From Pseudomonas sp. DNDY-54 (GTDB lineage: Bacteria > Pseudomonadota > Gammaproteobacteria > Pseudomonadales > Pseudomonadaceae): a stretch of 64,000 nt of DNA. Below are positions 45,259-54,713 of the stretch, piece after piece. Each line of letters opens with the position of its first letter. Within the stretch, counting starts at the first letter, position 1. The DNA lies in assembly GCF_019880365.1 (NCBI RefSeq), contig NZ_CP082271.1, forward strand, positions 2,480,001-2,544,000, written 5' to 3'. The notes under the pieces were generated by a model. That model worked only from the letters and a program-made list of their open reading frames with translations, was not told the origin of the DNA and did not search any database. The translations under genes were made by a program, and so were the position numbers.

Positions 45259-45672
45259 ATGCCCCTGCTCAAACTTCTGCACTTCGCGGCCCTGCTGTGT
45301 TGGTGCGGCACACTTTTGTATCTGCCAGCGCTGATTGCCGCAGGTACTCGACGTTCAGATCCGCTTTTTTATCGGGACCATGCCCACCTCACTCGCATGG
45401 TGTTCAACCTCGTCGGCACGCCGGCCGCGCTCATTGCCATCGGGTCGGGGACCGCCCTGTTTCTGCGCGACGGCATCATGGCGGGCTGGCTGATCGTCAA
45501 ACTCAGTACTGTGGCCGGCATGGTGCTGTGCCATGCCTTGTGCGGTGTGCTGGTGCTGCACATCGAACGCTCACCGGAACAGAGCGTGAGCATTCGTTGC
45601 CGCTTTCTCGGCGTGGCGATCGCGACGTTCATCACCGCGACGCTCTGGCTGGTATTGGCCAAGCCGTTCTAG
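45259..45672 (+). CDS. CopD-like small membrane protein
   Basis: A 137-residue protein with four helices and conserved histidines near their ends (KLLHFAALLCWCGTLLYLPAL and VLCHALCGVLVLHI). The fold resembles CopD / HemJ-type membrane proteins, which handle copper or heme. It precedes the caa3 oxidase genes on the same strand, so a role in copper or heme supply to that oxidase is plausible but not shown. Start ATG 45259 without a strong ribosome site. Confidence 0.6.
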   Translation: MPLLKLLHFAALLCWCGTLLYLPALIAAGTRRSDPLFYRDHAHLTRMVFNLVGTPAALIAIGSGTALFLRDGIMAGWLIVKLSTVAGMVLCHALCGVLVLHIERSPEQSVSIRCRFLGVAIATFITATLWLVLAKPF

Positions 45673-45742
45673 ACCTCAAACCGCTCGATCGAACCGAATA
45701 GCGCCCATGACCGAACGATTCAAGCCTCATCCACAGCCCGGG

Positions 45743-46207
45743 TCAGACCTTGTCCAGATCGACCCCAACGGCATGTTCGTAGACCAATCGCCCCCCGAGA
45801 TAGGCGGCAAGGGAGATCAGCCCGGCCGTGATCGCAGACAGGTACAGCGCCCAGAGGTGCATGTTGTCTCCCTCGTTCTGATAGCGCAGCAACCAGTTGA
45901 GCGAAGCCAACGAGAGCATCATCACGGCGAGGATCGCATGGCACCAGGCCGTGATCTTCTGACGAATCTCGCGCACGGTGAGCAGATCGATCAGCCCGAA
46001 GATGCTCGCCACCCAACCACCCAGCGCCCCAACGCCAGCCAGCCACAGCCCCGCACGCCACCAGAAGTCATCCAGCGTCCAGATATGAGCAAGGTCAACG
46101 GGCAGCAAGCCAGTCAGCGCTGCCACCGGAAAGTGGATCAGCATGGGGTGCAGGGGATGCCCGGCGATTGCGGCGCGGCTGTGAATGGAATCTCGGTTAT
46201 TGGCCAT
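45743..46207 (-). CDS. DUF2231 family membrane protein
   Basis: A 154-residue protein with MANNRDSIHSRAAIAGHPLHPMLIHFPVALTG-type N-terminus: the HPLHPMLIHFP signature of DUF2231, then four helices. It is encoded opposite to the caa3 genes and its start lies only 63 bases from that of coxB, so the two share a divergent promoter region. His residues could bind heme or metal; function unknown. Start ATG 46207 chosen over an upstream open frame. Confidence 0.85.
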   Translation of the reverse strand: MANNRDSIHSRAAIAGHPLHPMLIHFPVAALTGLLPVDLAHIWTLDDFWWRAGLWLAGVGALGGWVASIFGLIDLLTVREIRQKITAWCHAILAVMMLSLASLNWLLRYQNEGDNMHLWALYLSAITAGLISLAAYLGGRLVYEHAVGVDLDKV

Positions 46208-46270
46208 CCGGCACTCCAGGAGCAGAAAGGGAAACGGACTACGCAAACGATCGAACGAGTCGGCAGCCTC

Positions 46271-47248
46271 TTGAAATGGACCACGCTGGCGCTGTCAGTT
46301 CCTTTGTTGGCTGCCTGTGGCGGGCCGCTTTCCAGTCTCAACCCAGCCAGCCCCATGGCACGCCAGGTGGCGAACGTGTGGTGGGGCATGTTCGCCTTCG
46401 CCACGCTGGTGTTGATAGTGGTCAGTGTGCTGTGGGTCTACGCATTGGCGCGCAAGCCACGCGAGACCAGCGATGAGCAAGCGATACGAATCAATCGCCG
46501 CTGGGTCATCGGTGGCGGCATCGTGCTGCCGAGTGTCAGCATTATCGTGCTGCTGATCTTCGGTATCCCTACGGGCCGCAGCATGATGCCGCTCCCCGTT
46601 GAGGGCGAGCAGCCGTTAAAGGTCGAAGTCACCGGGCACCAGTGGTGGTGGGAGGTGCATTACCCGGACAGCGGCGTCACCACGGCCAATCAACTGATCA
46701 TGCCAGCCGGCCGGCTGATAGACGTGCATGTCACCAGCGCTGACGTGATCCATTCGTTCTGGATACCGCGGCTCGGCGGAAAAATGGACATGGTGCCGGG
46801 GCGTACCAATGTCATTCGGCTCGAGGCCGGGCACACCGGTGTCTTTCATGGACAGTGCTCCGAGTTCTGCGGCCTGCAGCACACACACATGAAGCTTCAT
46901 GTCGAAGCGCTGGACGAAGGTGGTTTCAACGAATGGATTGCCGCCCGGGAAAACCACAGCGTTGGGCAGCGCGCTCCAGGTGAAGCCGGCCAGGTTTTCG
47001 AGGAACGCTGCGGCCAGTGCCACCGCGTGGCAGGCATCAGCAATGGCGACCGGGCGCCGGATCTGACCGACCTGGCGACACGCCCCACCTTGGGCGCCGG
47101 CGTCATCGAGAACGACAGCGAAGGACTGCGTCGCTGGCTGCGTGAACACAAAGACCTCAAGTTCGGCAACGGCATGCCGGCGCATGACGACGTACCGCCG
47201 GAAACCCTTGACCAGATTGCCGCTTGGCTGGAGACGCTCGCGCCATGA
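46271..47248 (+). CDS. coxB: Cytochrome c oxidase subunit II with fused cytochrome c (CoxB)
   Basis: From a TTG at 46271 the protein reads LKWTTLALSVPLLAACGG, a lipoprotein signal with lipobox LAAC, then one or two helices, the cupredoxin domain with the CuA ligands (VIHSFW, CSEFCGLQHTHM) and a C-terminal cytochrome c domain (ERCGQCHRVAGI, with NGMPAHDD as likely Met ligand). The fusion defines a caa3-type oxidase. The start is uncertain: no ATG or GTG lies in frame nearby and there is no strong ribosome site before the TTG; upstream frame is open to 45707 but overlaps the DUF2231 gene. The stop overlaps the coxA start (ATGA). Confidence 0.88.
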   Translation: MKWTTLALSVPLLAACGGPLSSLNPASPMARQVANVWWGMFAFATLVLIVVSVLWVYALARKPRETSDEQAIRINRRWVIGGGIVLPSVSIIVLLIFGIPTGRSMMPLPVEGEQPLKVEVTGHQWWWEVHYPDSGVTTANQLIMPAGRLIDVHVTSADVIHSFWIPRLGGKMDMVPGRTNVIRLEAGHTGVFHGQCSEFCGLQHTHMKLHVEALDEGGFNEWIAARENHSVGQRAPGEAGQVFEERCGQCHRVAGISNGDRAPDLTDLATRPTLGAGVIENDSEGLRRWLREHKDLKFGNGMPAHDDVPPETLDQIAAWLETLAP

Positions 47249-49776
47249 ATGCTTCGTTCAGGGGCAGCGCCCCTTCTACCGACCCGGATCAACTGCACGA
47301 TCAGTTCAATGACGTCTGGGGCAATCCTCGAGGCTGGCGCGCGCTGACGATCGTCAACCACACCAGTATCGGCCTGCGCTTCCTAATCACCGGTGGTGTG
47401 TTCTTTCTGATCGGCGGGCTGATGGCCATGCTGATCCGCACTCAGCTAGCGTTGCCCGGCTATGTGCTGATGGAGCCGGAGGTTTACAACCAGGTCTTCA
47501 CCATGCACGGCTCGGTGATGATGTTCCTGTTTGCGGTGCCGATGATGGAGGGCCTGGCCGTCTACCTCATCCCGAAGATGATCGGCGCGCGCGACCTGAT
47601 TTTTCCGCGTCTGTCGTCGCTCGGTTACTTCTGTTATTTGTTCGGCGGGATCATCCTGCTGTCCAGCGTGTTTCTCGGCGTCGCGCCCAAAGCCGGCTGG
47701 TTCATGTACACACCGCTGTCCAGCTCATCGCACATGCCCGGCGTGAATTCGGACTTCTGGCTGCTGGGCATCACCTTCGTCGAGATTTCTGCCGTGAGCG
47801 CCGGCGTTGAGCTGGTCGTTTCAATTCTGCGCACCCGCACCAACGGCATGGCACTGCACAAGATGCCGCTGTATGCGTGGTACATCCTGGTGATGGCGCT
47901 GATGATCGTGTTCGGGTTTCCACCGCTGATCCTCGGCAGTATCTTGCTGGAGCTGGAGCGCGCGGCCGGACTGCCGTTCTTCGATACGGCCAAGGGTGGC
48001 GATCCCGTGCTCTGGCAGCATCTGTTCTGGCTGTTCGGCCACCCCGAGGTGTACATCATCTTTCTACCCGGCGCAGGCATCGTCTCGACGTTGCTACCGG
48101 TGTTCTGCCAGCGGCCGCTGGTGGGCTATCGCTGGGTGGTTCTCGGTGTGCTGACCACAGGCTTTCTGAGCTTCGGTCTCTGGGTCCACCACATGTTCAC
48201 GGTGGGCATTCCGGCGCTGGCGCTGGGCTTCTTTTCCGCGGCGAGCATGCTGGTGGCGATCCCGACGGGTGTGCAAATCTTCGCCTGGATTGCCACCTTG
48301 TGGCTGGGCAAACCGGTGTATCACGTCCCAATGCTCTGGCTGGTGGGCTTCCTGATCGTCTTTGTCTGCGGCGGCCTGACCGGCGTGATGGTCGCGCTGG
48401 TGCCCTTTGACTGGCAGGTTCACGACACGCATTTCGTCGTCGCGCACATGCATTACGTGCTGGTGGGCGGCATGTTCTTTCCGCTGATGGCCGGGCTGTA
48501 TTACTGGCTGCCGCACTTCTCCGGCCGCATGCCTTCGGTACGTCTCGGGCGCTGGGGCTTCTGGCTGGTTTTCATTGGGTTCAACACCACCTTCCTGATC
48601 ATGCACTGGACCGGCCTGATGGGTATGCCCCGCCGGGTTTACACCTACGACACGGGCCTAGGCTGGGACCTTCCAAACCTGATCTCGTCGATCGGCAGCT
48701 TCATCATGGCCATCGGCATCGGCACGATTCTGCTGGATATCGTCCTGCACTTTCGCTTCGGCCAGCCGGCAAAAACCAACCCCTGGAATGCCGATACCTT
48801 GGAGTGGGCGACTGCCCTGCCGCCAAGCGCGTATAACTTCGTCAGCCTGCCAGACGTCACCGACCGGCACCCCCTGTGGAAGGATCCAAACCTTCCCGAA
48901 AGCATCGCGCGGGGCGAGCATGCGCTGACCACGATCAATCACGGCCGGAGGGAAACCTGGGGCTCCGACCCGCTGACGGGCAAGGTTCGCGAGATCATTC
49001 ACCTGCCCGGTAACAGCTGGTTGCCCTTTATCGCATCGGTATTTCTCGCCGTACTCTGCCTGAGCCTACTGAACAAGGTGTACTGGCTGGCCCTGGTGGC
49101 CACCATCGCGACGTTGATCGTGCTGTTCCGCTGGTCATGGGAAAACGGCGCGCACCCCGCCGCCGCGCCAGATGCGCACACGCAGCCGGGCGAACCTCCC
49201 CTGCACTCGCGCACGTTCGACGGCCCCGGATTGTGGGGCATGGGCGTCACGCTGCTGGCCAATGCCACCCTGTATCTGTCGCTGCTGTTCGGCTGGTTCT
49301 ATCTGTGGACCGTTTCACCCGAATGGCAGGTACCGGCACAGTCCGATCTGAACGGCTGGCTGATGCTGGCGAGCGCGATCGTGTTGACCATCGCTACGTT
49401 GTGGATGCGTGTCATCCCGGCGCGGCTTCGCCGCGGCAACCATGCGGGGCTGATAGGCAATCTCAGCATTGTTTCAGCGCTCGGCCTCGTTCAATTCGCT
49501 GCGCTGCTGTGGGTATTGCTGAGCGCGAACCTGGCGATCACCGAAACCGCGCATGATGCGGTGATCTTCGTGATCCTGGCCTACAGCCTGATCCATTGCG
49601 GGCTCGCCACGGTCTGCACCGTGCTGCAGGTGCTCCGGGTACATTTCGGTTATGTGGGGAAGCTGGCGCCGTATGAACCGGTGGTCGTCGAGCAGCTCTG
49701 GTACTACAACCTAGGCGTCGTCTGGAGTGCGTACGCCGCGATCGTGCTGTTCCCATCGGCTTGGGGAGGTGCCTGA
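47245..49776 (+). CDS. coxA: Fused cytochrome c oxidase subunits I and III
   Basis: An 843-residue protein. Residues 1 to about 560 are subunit I: heme and CuB ligands in FTMHGSVMMFLF, WLFGHPEVYIIFLPG (His-Tyr crosslink site), WVHHMFTVG and VVAHMHYVLVGG. From about residue 590 there is a membrane domain like subunit III (LWGMGVTLLANATLYLSLLFGWFYLWTVSPEW and four more helices). It reduces oxygen with electrons from CoxB and pumps protons. It overlaps coxB by 4 bases and the next small gene by 1 base, a tightly coupled unit. Confidence 0.93.
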   Translation: MNASFRGSAPSTDPDQLHDQFNDVWGNPRGWRALTIVNHTSIGLRFLITGGVFFLIGGLMAMLIRTQLALPGYVLMEPEVYNQVFTMHGSVMMFLFAVPMMEGLAVYLIPKMIGARDLIFPRLSSLGYFCYLFGGIILLSSVFLGVAPKAGWFMYTPLSSSSHMPGVNSDFWLLGITFVEISAVSAGVELVVSILRTRTNGMALHKMPLYAWYILVMALMIVFGFPPLILGSILLELERAAGLPFFDTAKGGDPVLWQHLFWLFGHPEVYIIFLPGAGIVSTLLPVFCQRPLVGYRWVVLGVLTTGFLSFGLWVHHMFTVGIPALALGFFSAASMLVAIPTGVQIFAWIATLWLGKPVYHVPMLWLVGFLIVFVCGGLTGVMVALVPFDWQVHDTHFVVAHMHYVLVGGMFFPLMAGLYYWLPHFSGRMPSVRLGRWGFWLVFIGFNTTFLIMHWTGLMGMPRRVYTYDTGLGWDLPNLISSIGSFIMAIGIGTILLDIVLHFRFGQPAKTNPWNADTLEWATALPPSAYNFVSLPDVTDRHPLWKDPNLPESIARGEHALTTINHGRRETWGSDPLTGKVREIIHLPGNSWLPFIASVFLAVLCLSLLNKVYWLALVATIATLIVLFRWSWENGAHPAAAPDAHTQPGEPPLHSRTFDGPGLWGMGVTLLANATLYLSLLFGWFYLWTVSPEWQVPAQSDLNGWLMLASAIVLTIATLWMRVIPARLRRGNHAGLIGNLSIVSALGLVQFAALLWVLLSANLAITETAHDAVIFVILAYSLIHCGLATVCTVLQVLRVHFGYVGKLAPYEPVVVEQLWYYNLGVVWSAYAAIVLFPSAWGGA

Positions 49777-50135
49777 TGAAGTACCGCCGCACGTCAGTCT
49801 TCCACCCGGTTCAGATCCCGTTCGGGCTGACCATCTGGAGCCTGTGGTTCGCCACGATGTATGGCTCGCACGCGGTGGTTTGCTCGATCGCTCCGCCCGA
49901 TCCCGCTCAGGGGATCTTCAACTGGCTGAATGCCAGCTTCGGCGCGTTCACCTTGCTGGTGGTGGCCCTGCTGCTTTGGCTGGGCCGCCGCTCTTGGAAG
50001 CTATCGCGGCCGCCGCATGATCTGAACGAACGCCAGGTGTTCGTGACGAAAGTCGCGTCAGGGATCCACTTTATCGCCGCGCTGGCGACGGTATTCGTCG
50101 GTCTGCAGCTGGCCTTTCTGCCGCCCTGCGTTTGA
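49776..50135 (+). CDS. Small membrane protein of the caa3 cluster
   Basis: A 119-residue protein whose ATG shares a base with the coxA stop (TGATG). It has three hydrophobic segments (FGLTIWSLWFATMYG, GAFTLLVVALLLWLG and GIHFIAALATVFVGLQLAFL) and two cysteines, in VVCSIAPPD and at the C-terminal PPCV. The coupling suggests an accessory subunit or assembly factor of the caa3 oxidase. I do not recognise the family. No terminator is obvious after it; a convergent tusA-like gene follows. Confidence 0.75.
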   Translation: MKYRRTSVFHPVQIPFGLTIWSLWFATMYGSHAVVCSIAPPDPAQGIFNWLNASFGAFTLLVVALLLWLGRRSWKLSRPPHDLNERQVFVTKVASGIHFIAALATVFVGLQLAFLPPCV

Positions 50136-50196
50136 ACGACTGCCCGACTCATCTCGCGTCGAAGCAGCGCGACGCTGGCATTGGCGGAATGGCGTT

Positions 50197-50448
50197 TCAG
50201 TCGTTCTTTTTGCGAATCCAGTAGAAGTACGTCCCCTCGTCGGCCTGTTGGCCCACTAGCTCATGGCCGAGAAATACGCAGAACTTGGGAATATCGCGCT
50301 GGGTCGAGGGATCGGTGGCGATCACCTTGAGCAGCTCGCCGCCGCCGAGCGCACGGACTTTGTTGTGCAGCATCATGACCGGCTCAGGGCAGTTCAAGCC
50401 GCTGGCATCGAGCACCGCGTCGGCGGACAGTTCAGCAGGGTGGGACAT
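50197..50448 (-). CDS. tusA: TusA/SirA-family sulfurtransferase
   Basis: An 83-residue protein with the family motif LDASGLNCPEPVMML, C20 being the sulfur-carrying cysteine, and the RDIPKFC turn. TusA relays sulfur from IscS to TusBCD for tRNA 2-thiouridine. The symbol is given by family; no tusBCD genes are adjacent, and other sulfur roles are possible. It lies 65 bases after rlmM on the same strand. Confidence 0.88.
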   Translation of the reverse strand: MSHPAELSADAVLDASGLNCPEPVMMLHNKVRALGGGELLKVIATDPSTQRDIPKFCVFLGHELVGQQADEGTYFYWIRKKND

Positions 50449-50513
50449 TGTGGGCTCCTAAAAACAGGTCGGCATTGTCACTCAGGAAGATCCTCCGGTC
50501 ACTCGCCAGCGGG

Positions 50514-51563
50514 TCATAACCGGCGCAAATGACAGGTCACTTCCTCGCGGTCGTGGTACAGCTGCTTGCAACCGATGCTCGCCTTCACGCCCCGTTCGGC
50601 AAGTCCGTCAGCGATACGTTCCAGCAGGCGCTTCACCTCCGCGTAGCGCTGTTTCATTGGCAGTTTGAGATTCACCACCGCCTCGCGACACAAGCCTTCG
50701 CCGATCCAGGTTTCCAGCAAGGCCGCATTCTTCGCAGGCTTTTCGACGATATCGCAGACCATCCAGTCCACCGCCCGCTTCGGACGGAAGGCGAAACCAT
50801 CGGCGCGGTAATGGCCGACCAGACCTGACTCGAGCAATTCCTCGTTCATGGGGCCGTTGTCGACCGCCATGACTTCGATATCCCGGTTGACCAACTGCCA
50901 GGTCCAACCGCCGGGCGAGGCGCCGAGATCGACCGCGGTCATGCCGGATGCCAATCGGGTGTCCCACTGCTCACGTGGAATGAAGTGATGCCAGGCTTCT
51001 TCCAGCTTCAGCGTCGAGCGGCTCGGCGCCTGACGCGGGAATTTCAATCGCGGAATGCCCATCGGCCACATGGCGCTGTTATCGGCGTCGGCGACGCCAA
51101 CAAAGACTTCCCGACCGCTCTTGAACGTGAGTAACAGACGCGGACCGTTGGCGCTTTCCTTCAGCTTTCCGGCCTTGATCAGCGCCTTGCGCAGCGGGGC
51201 TTCGAACTTTCGACAGAAGTTCGACAACTCCTTGCCGTCATTGGTATCCAGCACTTCCAGCCAAAGACTGCTACAGACCGGGTACGCGGCGAGCTGTTCG
51301 AGCAACACGCCAATGCGGTCAGTTTCGGGCAGCGCCAGGTAGTCGCCACGCGCCCATTGCCGCGCAAAGATCAGCCGGGAAAAGCGGATACCTCGCATCA
51401 ACCGCTCCGTACCCTCCGATTCAGTGCAGACGAACTCGGCACACGCGCTGTTCGGTTTCGCTTTGGCGTAGCCGGCCACGTCCAGGCGAGCAGCCTGATC
51501 GCTGATCTCGGCGCAGACTTCGTTCTCGAAGCCCGGTCGGCAATGCAGCAGCAGTGTTTTCAT
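50514..51563 (-). CDS. rlmM: 23S rRNA C2498 2'-O-ribose methyltransferase
   Basis: A 349-residue protein with an N-terminal THUMP-like part (MKTLLLHCRPGFENEVCAEI) and a C-terminal Rossmann methyltransferase with GMTAVDLGASPGGWTWQLV as SAM site and WMVCDIVEKP as catalytic Asp region. RlmM methylates C2498 in the peptidyl transferase centre. It is divergent from acnA; its start and that of acnA are 286 bases apart. Confidence 0.94.
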   Translation of the reverse strand: MKTLLLHCRPGFENEVCAEISDQAARLDVAGYAKAKPNSACAEFVCTESEGTERLMRGIRFSRLIFARQWARGDYLALPETDRIGVLLEQLAAYPVCSSLWLEVLDTNDGKELSNFCRKFEAPLRKALIKAGKLKESANGPRLLLTFKSGREVFVGVADADNSAMWPMGIPRLKFPRQAPSRSTLKLEEAWHHFIPREQWDTRLASGMTAVDLGASPGGWTWQLVNRDIEVMAVDNGPMNEELLESGLVGHYRADGFAFRPKRAVDWMVCDIVEKPAKNAALLETWIGEGLCREAVVNLKLPMKQRYAEVKRLLERIADGLAERGVKASIGCKQLYHDREEVTCHLRRL

Positions 51564-51849
51564 CTATGAACCCTATCGTCAGCGCAAGCCGGTCGCGCCG
51601 AAGCGCTCTGCGACCAAAGCCGCACATGATAGCCGACTAGGGAACCCCAGACTCCGTGCTCCGGTCCAGTGAACAGTCAGCTCGGAGAAACGGGCGCGAA
51701 ACTGCATCCGACACCTGCGAAACACCGAAGCTGCGCCGCCGATGCCGATCGGCGGCCCGTTTCATGGCGAAACACTTCGCCAGGGGCTAGTTTCAACATA
51801 ACGCTCCCCACTTCAGTCAGCCCGACCGTGCGGGTACAAGGAGAGACGA

Positions 51850-54525
51850 ATGCCATCCCTGGACAGTTTGAACTGCCGTAGAAGCCTAGACGTCAACGGC
51901 AAAACCTATCACTACTACAGCCTGCCCGAAGCGGCGAAACAGCTGGGCGACATCAGCCGGCTACCGACTTCACTGAAGGTCCTGCTTGAAAACCTGCTGC
52001 GCTGGGAAGATGACGTCACGGTGCGTGCCGATGACTTCAACTCGCTCGCGGTATGGCTGAAAACCCACACGTCCGAGCGCGAAATTCAGTACCGCCCCGC
52101 GCGCGTGCTGATGCAGGACTTTACCGGCGTGCCGGCGGTGGTTGACCTGACCGCCATGCGCGACGCGGTGTCCCGGGCGGGCGGTGACCCTCAGCGCATC
52201 AATCCGCTGTCACCGGTCGATCTGGTGATCGACCACTCCGTGATGGTCGACCGTTTTGGCACCGACCAGGCATTCGGACAGAACGTCGACATCGAAATGC
52301 AGCGCAACGGCGAACGCTACGAGTTCCTGCGCTGGGGTCAGCAGGCCTTCGACAATTTCCGCGTCGTGCCGCCAGGCACCGGCATCTGTCACCAGGTCAA
52401 TCTCGAATACCTGGGGCAAGTGGTCTGGACGAAGGACGAAGACGGCGAAACGATTGCCTACCCGGACACGCTGGTCGGCACTGACTCCCACACCACCATG
52501 ATCAACGGCCTCGGCGTTTTGGGCTGGGGCGTAGGCGGTATCGAGGCCGAAGCGGCCATGCTCGGCCAGCCCGTGTCGATGCTGCTTCCCGAAGTGATCG
52601 GCATGCGCCTGACCGGCAAGCTCAATGAAGGCGTGACCGCGACCGATCTGGTTCTCACTGTAACGCAGATGCTGCGCAAGCATGGCGTGGTGGGCAAGTT
52701 CGTGGAATTCTTCGGTCCGGGCCTGGACCACCTGCCCCTCGCCGACCGCGCGACGATCGGCAACATGGCACCGGAATATGGCGCCACGTGCGGCTTCTTC
52801 CCGGTAGATCAGGTCACCATTGACTACCTGCGCCTGACCGGGCGCGACGAGGACCGCATCGCCCTGGTCGAGGCTTATAGCAAGGCGCAGGGCATGTGGC
52901 GCGACACAAACTCGCCGGACCCGGTATTTACCGCCACCCTTGAACTGGATCTAAGCCAGGTTCAACCCTCGCTTGCCGGCCCCAAACGTCCGCAAGATCG
53001 CGTGTCGCTGGGTGATATCGGCGCCAACTTCGATCTATTGCTCGAAACCAGCGGCAAGGCTCAGCAGTCCGGCACCTCTGTCCCCGTGGCTGGCGAGGAG
53101 TTCGGACTCAAACATGGCGCCGTGGTCATCGCGGCGATTACATCCTGTACCAACACCTCCAACCCGAACGTGCTGATGGCAGCCGGTCTGGTGGCGAAGA
53201 AAGCACTGGAGCGCGGCTTAAAGCGGGCGCCCTGGGTGAAGTCCTCGCTGGCACCGGGCTCCAAAGTGGTAACCGACTACCTGGAGCGCGCCGGACTGAC
53301 GACCTATCTGGATCAGCTGGGCTTCAATCTGGTCGGTTATGGTTGCACCACTTGCATCGGCAACTCAGGCCCGCTGCCCGACGCCATCGGCCAGGCGATC
53401 ACCGATAACGACCTCATCGTTTCGTCGGTGCTCTCGGGCAACCGCAACTTTGAAGGCCGGGTGCATCCCCTCGTCAAAGCCAACTGGCTGGCTTCGCCGC
53501 CGCTTGTGGTCGCCTTCGCCTTGGCAGGTACCACACGGATCAACATGGACAAGGACCCGCTGGGCTACGACCAGCAGAACCAGCCGGTGTATCTGAAAGA
53601 CATCTGGCCGACCAGCGCCGAAGTGAACGAGGCGGTCAGCAATATCGACGGCCAAATGTTCCGAACTCGCTACGCAGACGTCTTCAGCGGCGACGAACAC
53701 TGGCAATCCATCGCCGTCACGGCCGGCGACACCTACAAGTGGAACAACCAGTCCAGTTACGTGCAGAACCCGCCGTTCTTCGAAGACATCGGTCAGCCGT
53801 TGGTGCCGCCAAGTGACGTCGAGAACGCGCGAATCCTGGCGCTGTTCGGTGACTCGATCACCACCGACCACATCTCCCCTGCCGGCAACATCAAAGCCAG
53901 TTCGCCAGCTGGACTCTACCTGCAGCAACTGGGTGTGAAGCCCGAGGACTTCAACTCCTACGGCTCGCGTCGTGGCAACCATGAAGTAATGATGCGCGGC
54001 ACCTTTGCCAACATCCGTATCAAGAACGAAATGCTTGGCGGCGAAGAAGGCGGCGAGACGCTGCATCAACCCAGCGGCGAGCGGCTGTCCATCTACGACG
54101 CGGCGATGCGTTATCAGAACGAGGGTGTGCCGCTGGTGGTAGTGGCCGGAAAGGAATACGGCACCGGTTCCAGCCGTGACTGGGCAGCCAAGGGGACCAA
54201 CCTGCTGGGCGTCAAGGCGGTTATCGCAGAGAGCTTCGAGCGGATTCACCGCTCCAACCTCATCGGCATGGGTGTGCTGGCGCTGCAGTTCGTCGGCGAT
54301 CAAACCCGCCAGTCACTGGGACTGAAGGGGGACGAGAAGCTGTCGATTCGCGGTCTCGGTGCTGATATCAAACCACGTCAGCTCTTGACCGTAGACGTGG
54401 AGCGAGCCGATGGCTCTCGAGACAATTTCCAGGTGCTCTGCCGCATCGATACCCTTAACGAAGTGCAGTACTTCAAGGCCGGAGGCATCCTCCATTTCGT
54501 ATTGCGTCAGCTAATCGACAGCTAA
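51850..54525 (+). CDS. acnA: Aconitate hydratase A
   Basis: An 891-residue IRP1/AcnA-type aconitase. The [4Fe-4S] ligands lie in AITSCTNTSNP and YGCTTCIGNSG; the C-terminal swivel domain includes GTGSSRDWAAKGT. It isomerises citrate to isocitrate. Start ATG 51850 has AAGGAGAG a few bases upstream. In P. aeruginosa acnA also lies next to aer and the cbb3 operons, so this neighbourhood is conserved. It supplies the TCA step not present in the sdh-suc block. Confidence 0.97.
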   Translation: MPSLDSLNCRRSLDVNGKTYHYYSLPEAAKQLGDISRLPTSLKVLLENLLRWEDDVTVRADDFNSLAVWLKTHTSEREIQYRPARVLMQDFTGVPAVVDLTAMRDAVSRAGGDPQRINPLSPVDLVIDHSVMVDRFGTDQAFGQNVDIEMQRNGERYEFLRWGQQAFDNFRVVPPGTGICHQVNLEYLGQVVWTKDEDGETIAYPDTLVGTDSHTTMINGLGVLGWGVGGIEAEAAMLGQPVSMLLPEVIGMRLTGKLNEGVTATDLVLTVTQMLRKHGVVGKFVEFFGPGLDHLPLADRATIGNMAPEYGATCGFFPVDQVTIDYLRLTGRDEDRIALVEAYSKAQGMWRDTNSPDPVFTATLELDLSQVQPSLAGPKRPQDRVSLGDIGANFDLLLETSGKAQQSGTSVPVAGEEFGLKHGAVVIAAITSCTNTSNPNVLMAAGLVAKKALERGLKRAPWVKSSLAPGSKVVTDYLERAGLTTYLDQLGFNLVGYGCTTCIGNSGPLPDAIGQAITDNDLIVSSVLSGNRNFEGRVHPLVKANWLASPPLVVAFALAGTTRINMDKDPLGYDQQNQPVYLKDIWPTSAEVNEAVSNIDGQMFRTRYADVFSGDEHWQSIAVTAGDTYKWNNQSSYVQNPPFFEDIGQPLVPPSDVENARILALFGDSITTDHISPAGNIKASSPAGLYLQQLGVKPEDFNSYGSRRGNHEVMMRGTFANIRIKNEMLGGEEGGETLHQPSGERLSIYDAAMRYQNEGVPLVVVAGKEYGTGSSRDWAAKGTNLLGVKAVIAESFERIHRSNLIGMGVLALQFVGDQTRQSLGLKGDEKLSIRGLGADIKPRQLLTVDVERADGSRDNFQVLCRIDTLNEVQYFKAGGILHFVLRQLIDS

Positions 54526-54541
54526 TTCATCGCTTGGCTTT

Positions 54542-54582
54542 ACAGCGCCCGCTGCAGCATGGCTGCTGCGGGCGCTGTGCGT
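54542..54582 (+). terminator. Terminator of acnA
   Basis: An 11-bp stem (ACAGCGCCCGC with GCGGGCGCTGT) extended inward with near matches, followed by GCGTTT; 16 bases after the acnA stop. Confidence 0.7.
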
Positions 54583-54713
54583 TTCGGTGTACGCCCATCC
54601 GTCGATAATCGTTCAACTAATTGATTTGGCTGCCGTTAACAGCGCTGATAAGGACGACCGGTCCGCTATAAGAATCGCGCTTCAAGCCACTATTCAATTG
54701 CCAGGCGTATCTC

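Noticed and set aside
45707..46270. Long N-terminal extension of CoxB
   Set aside because: The frame is open from 45707 but overlaps the DUF2231 gene and precedes a lipoprotein signal.
54600..54640. ANR site upstream of aer
   Set aside because: TCAAC-TAA-TTGAT has half-sites in the wrong order and spacing for an ANR box.
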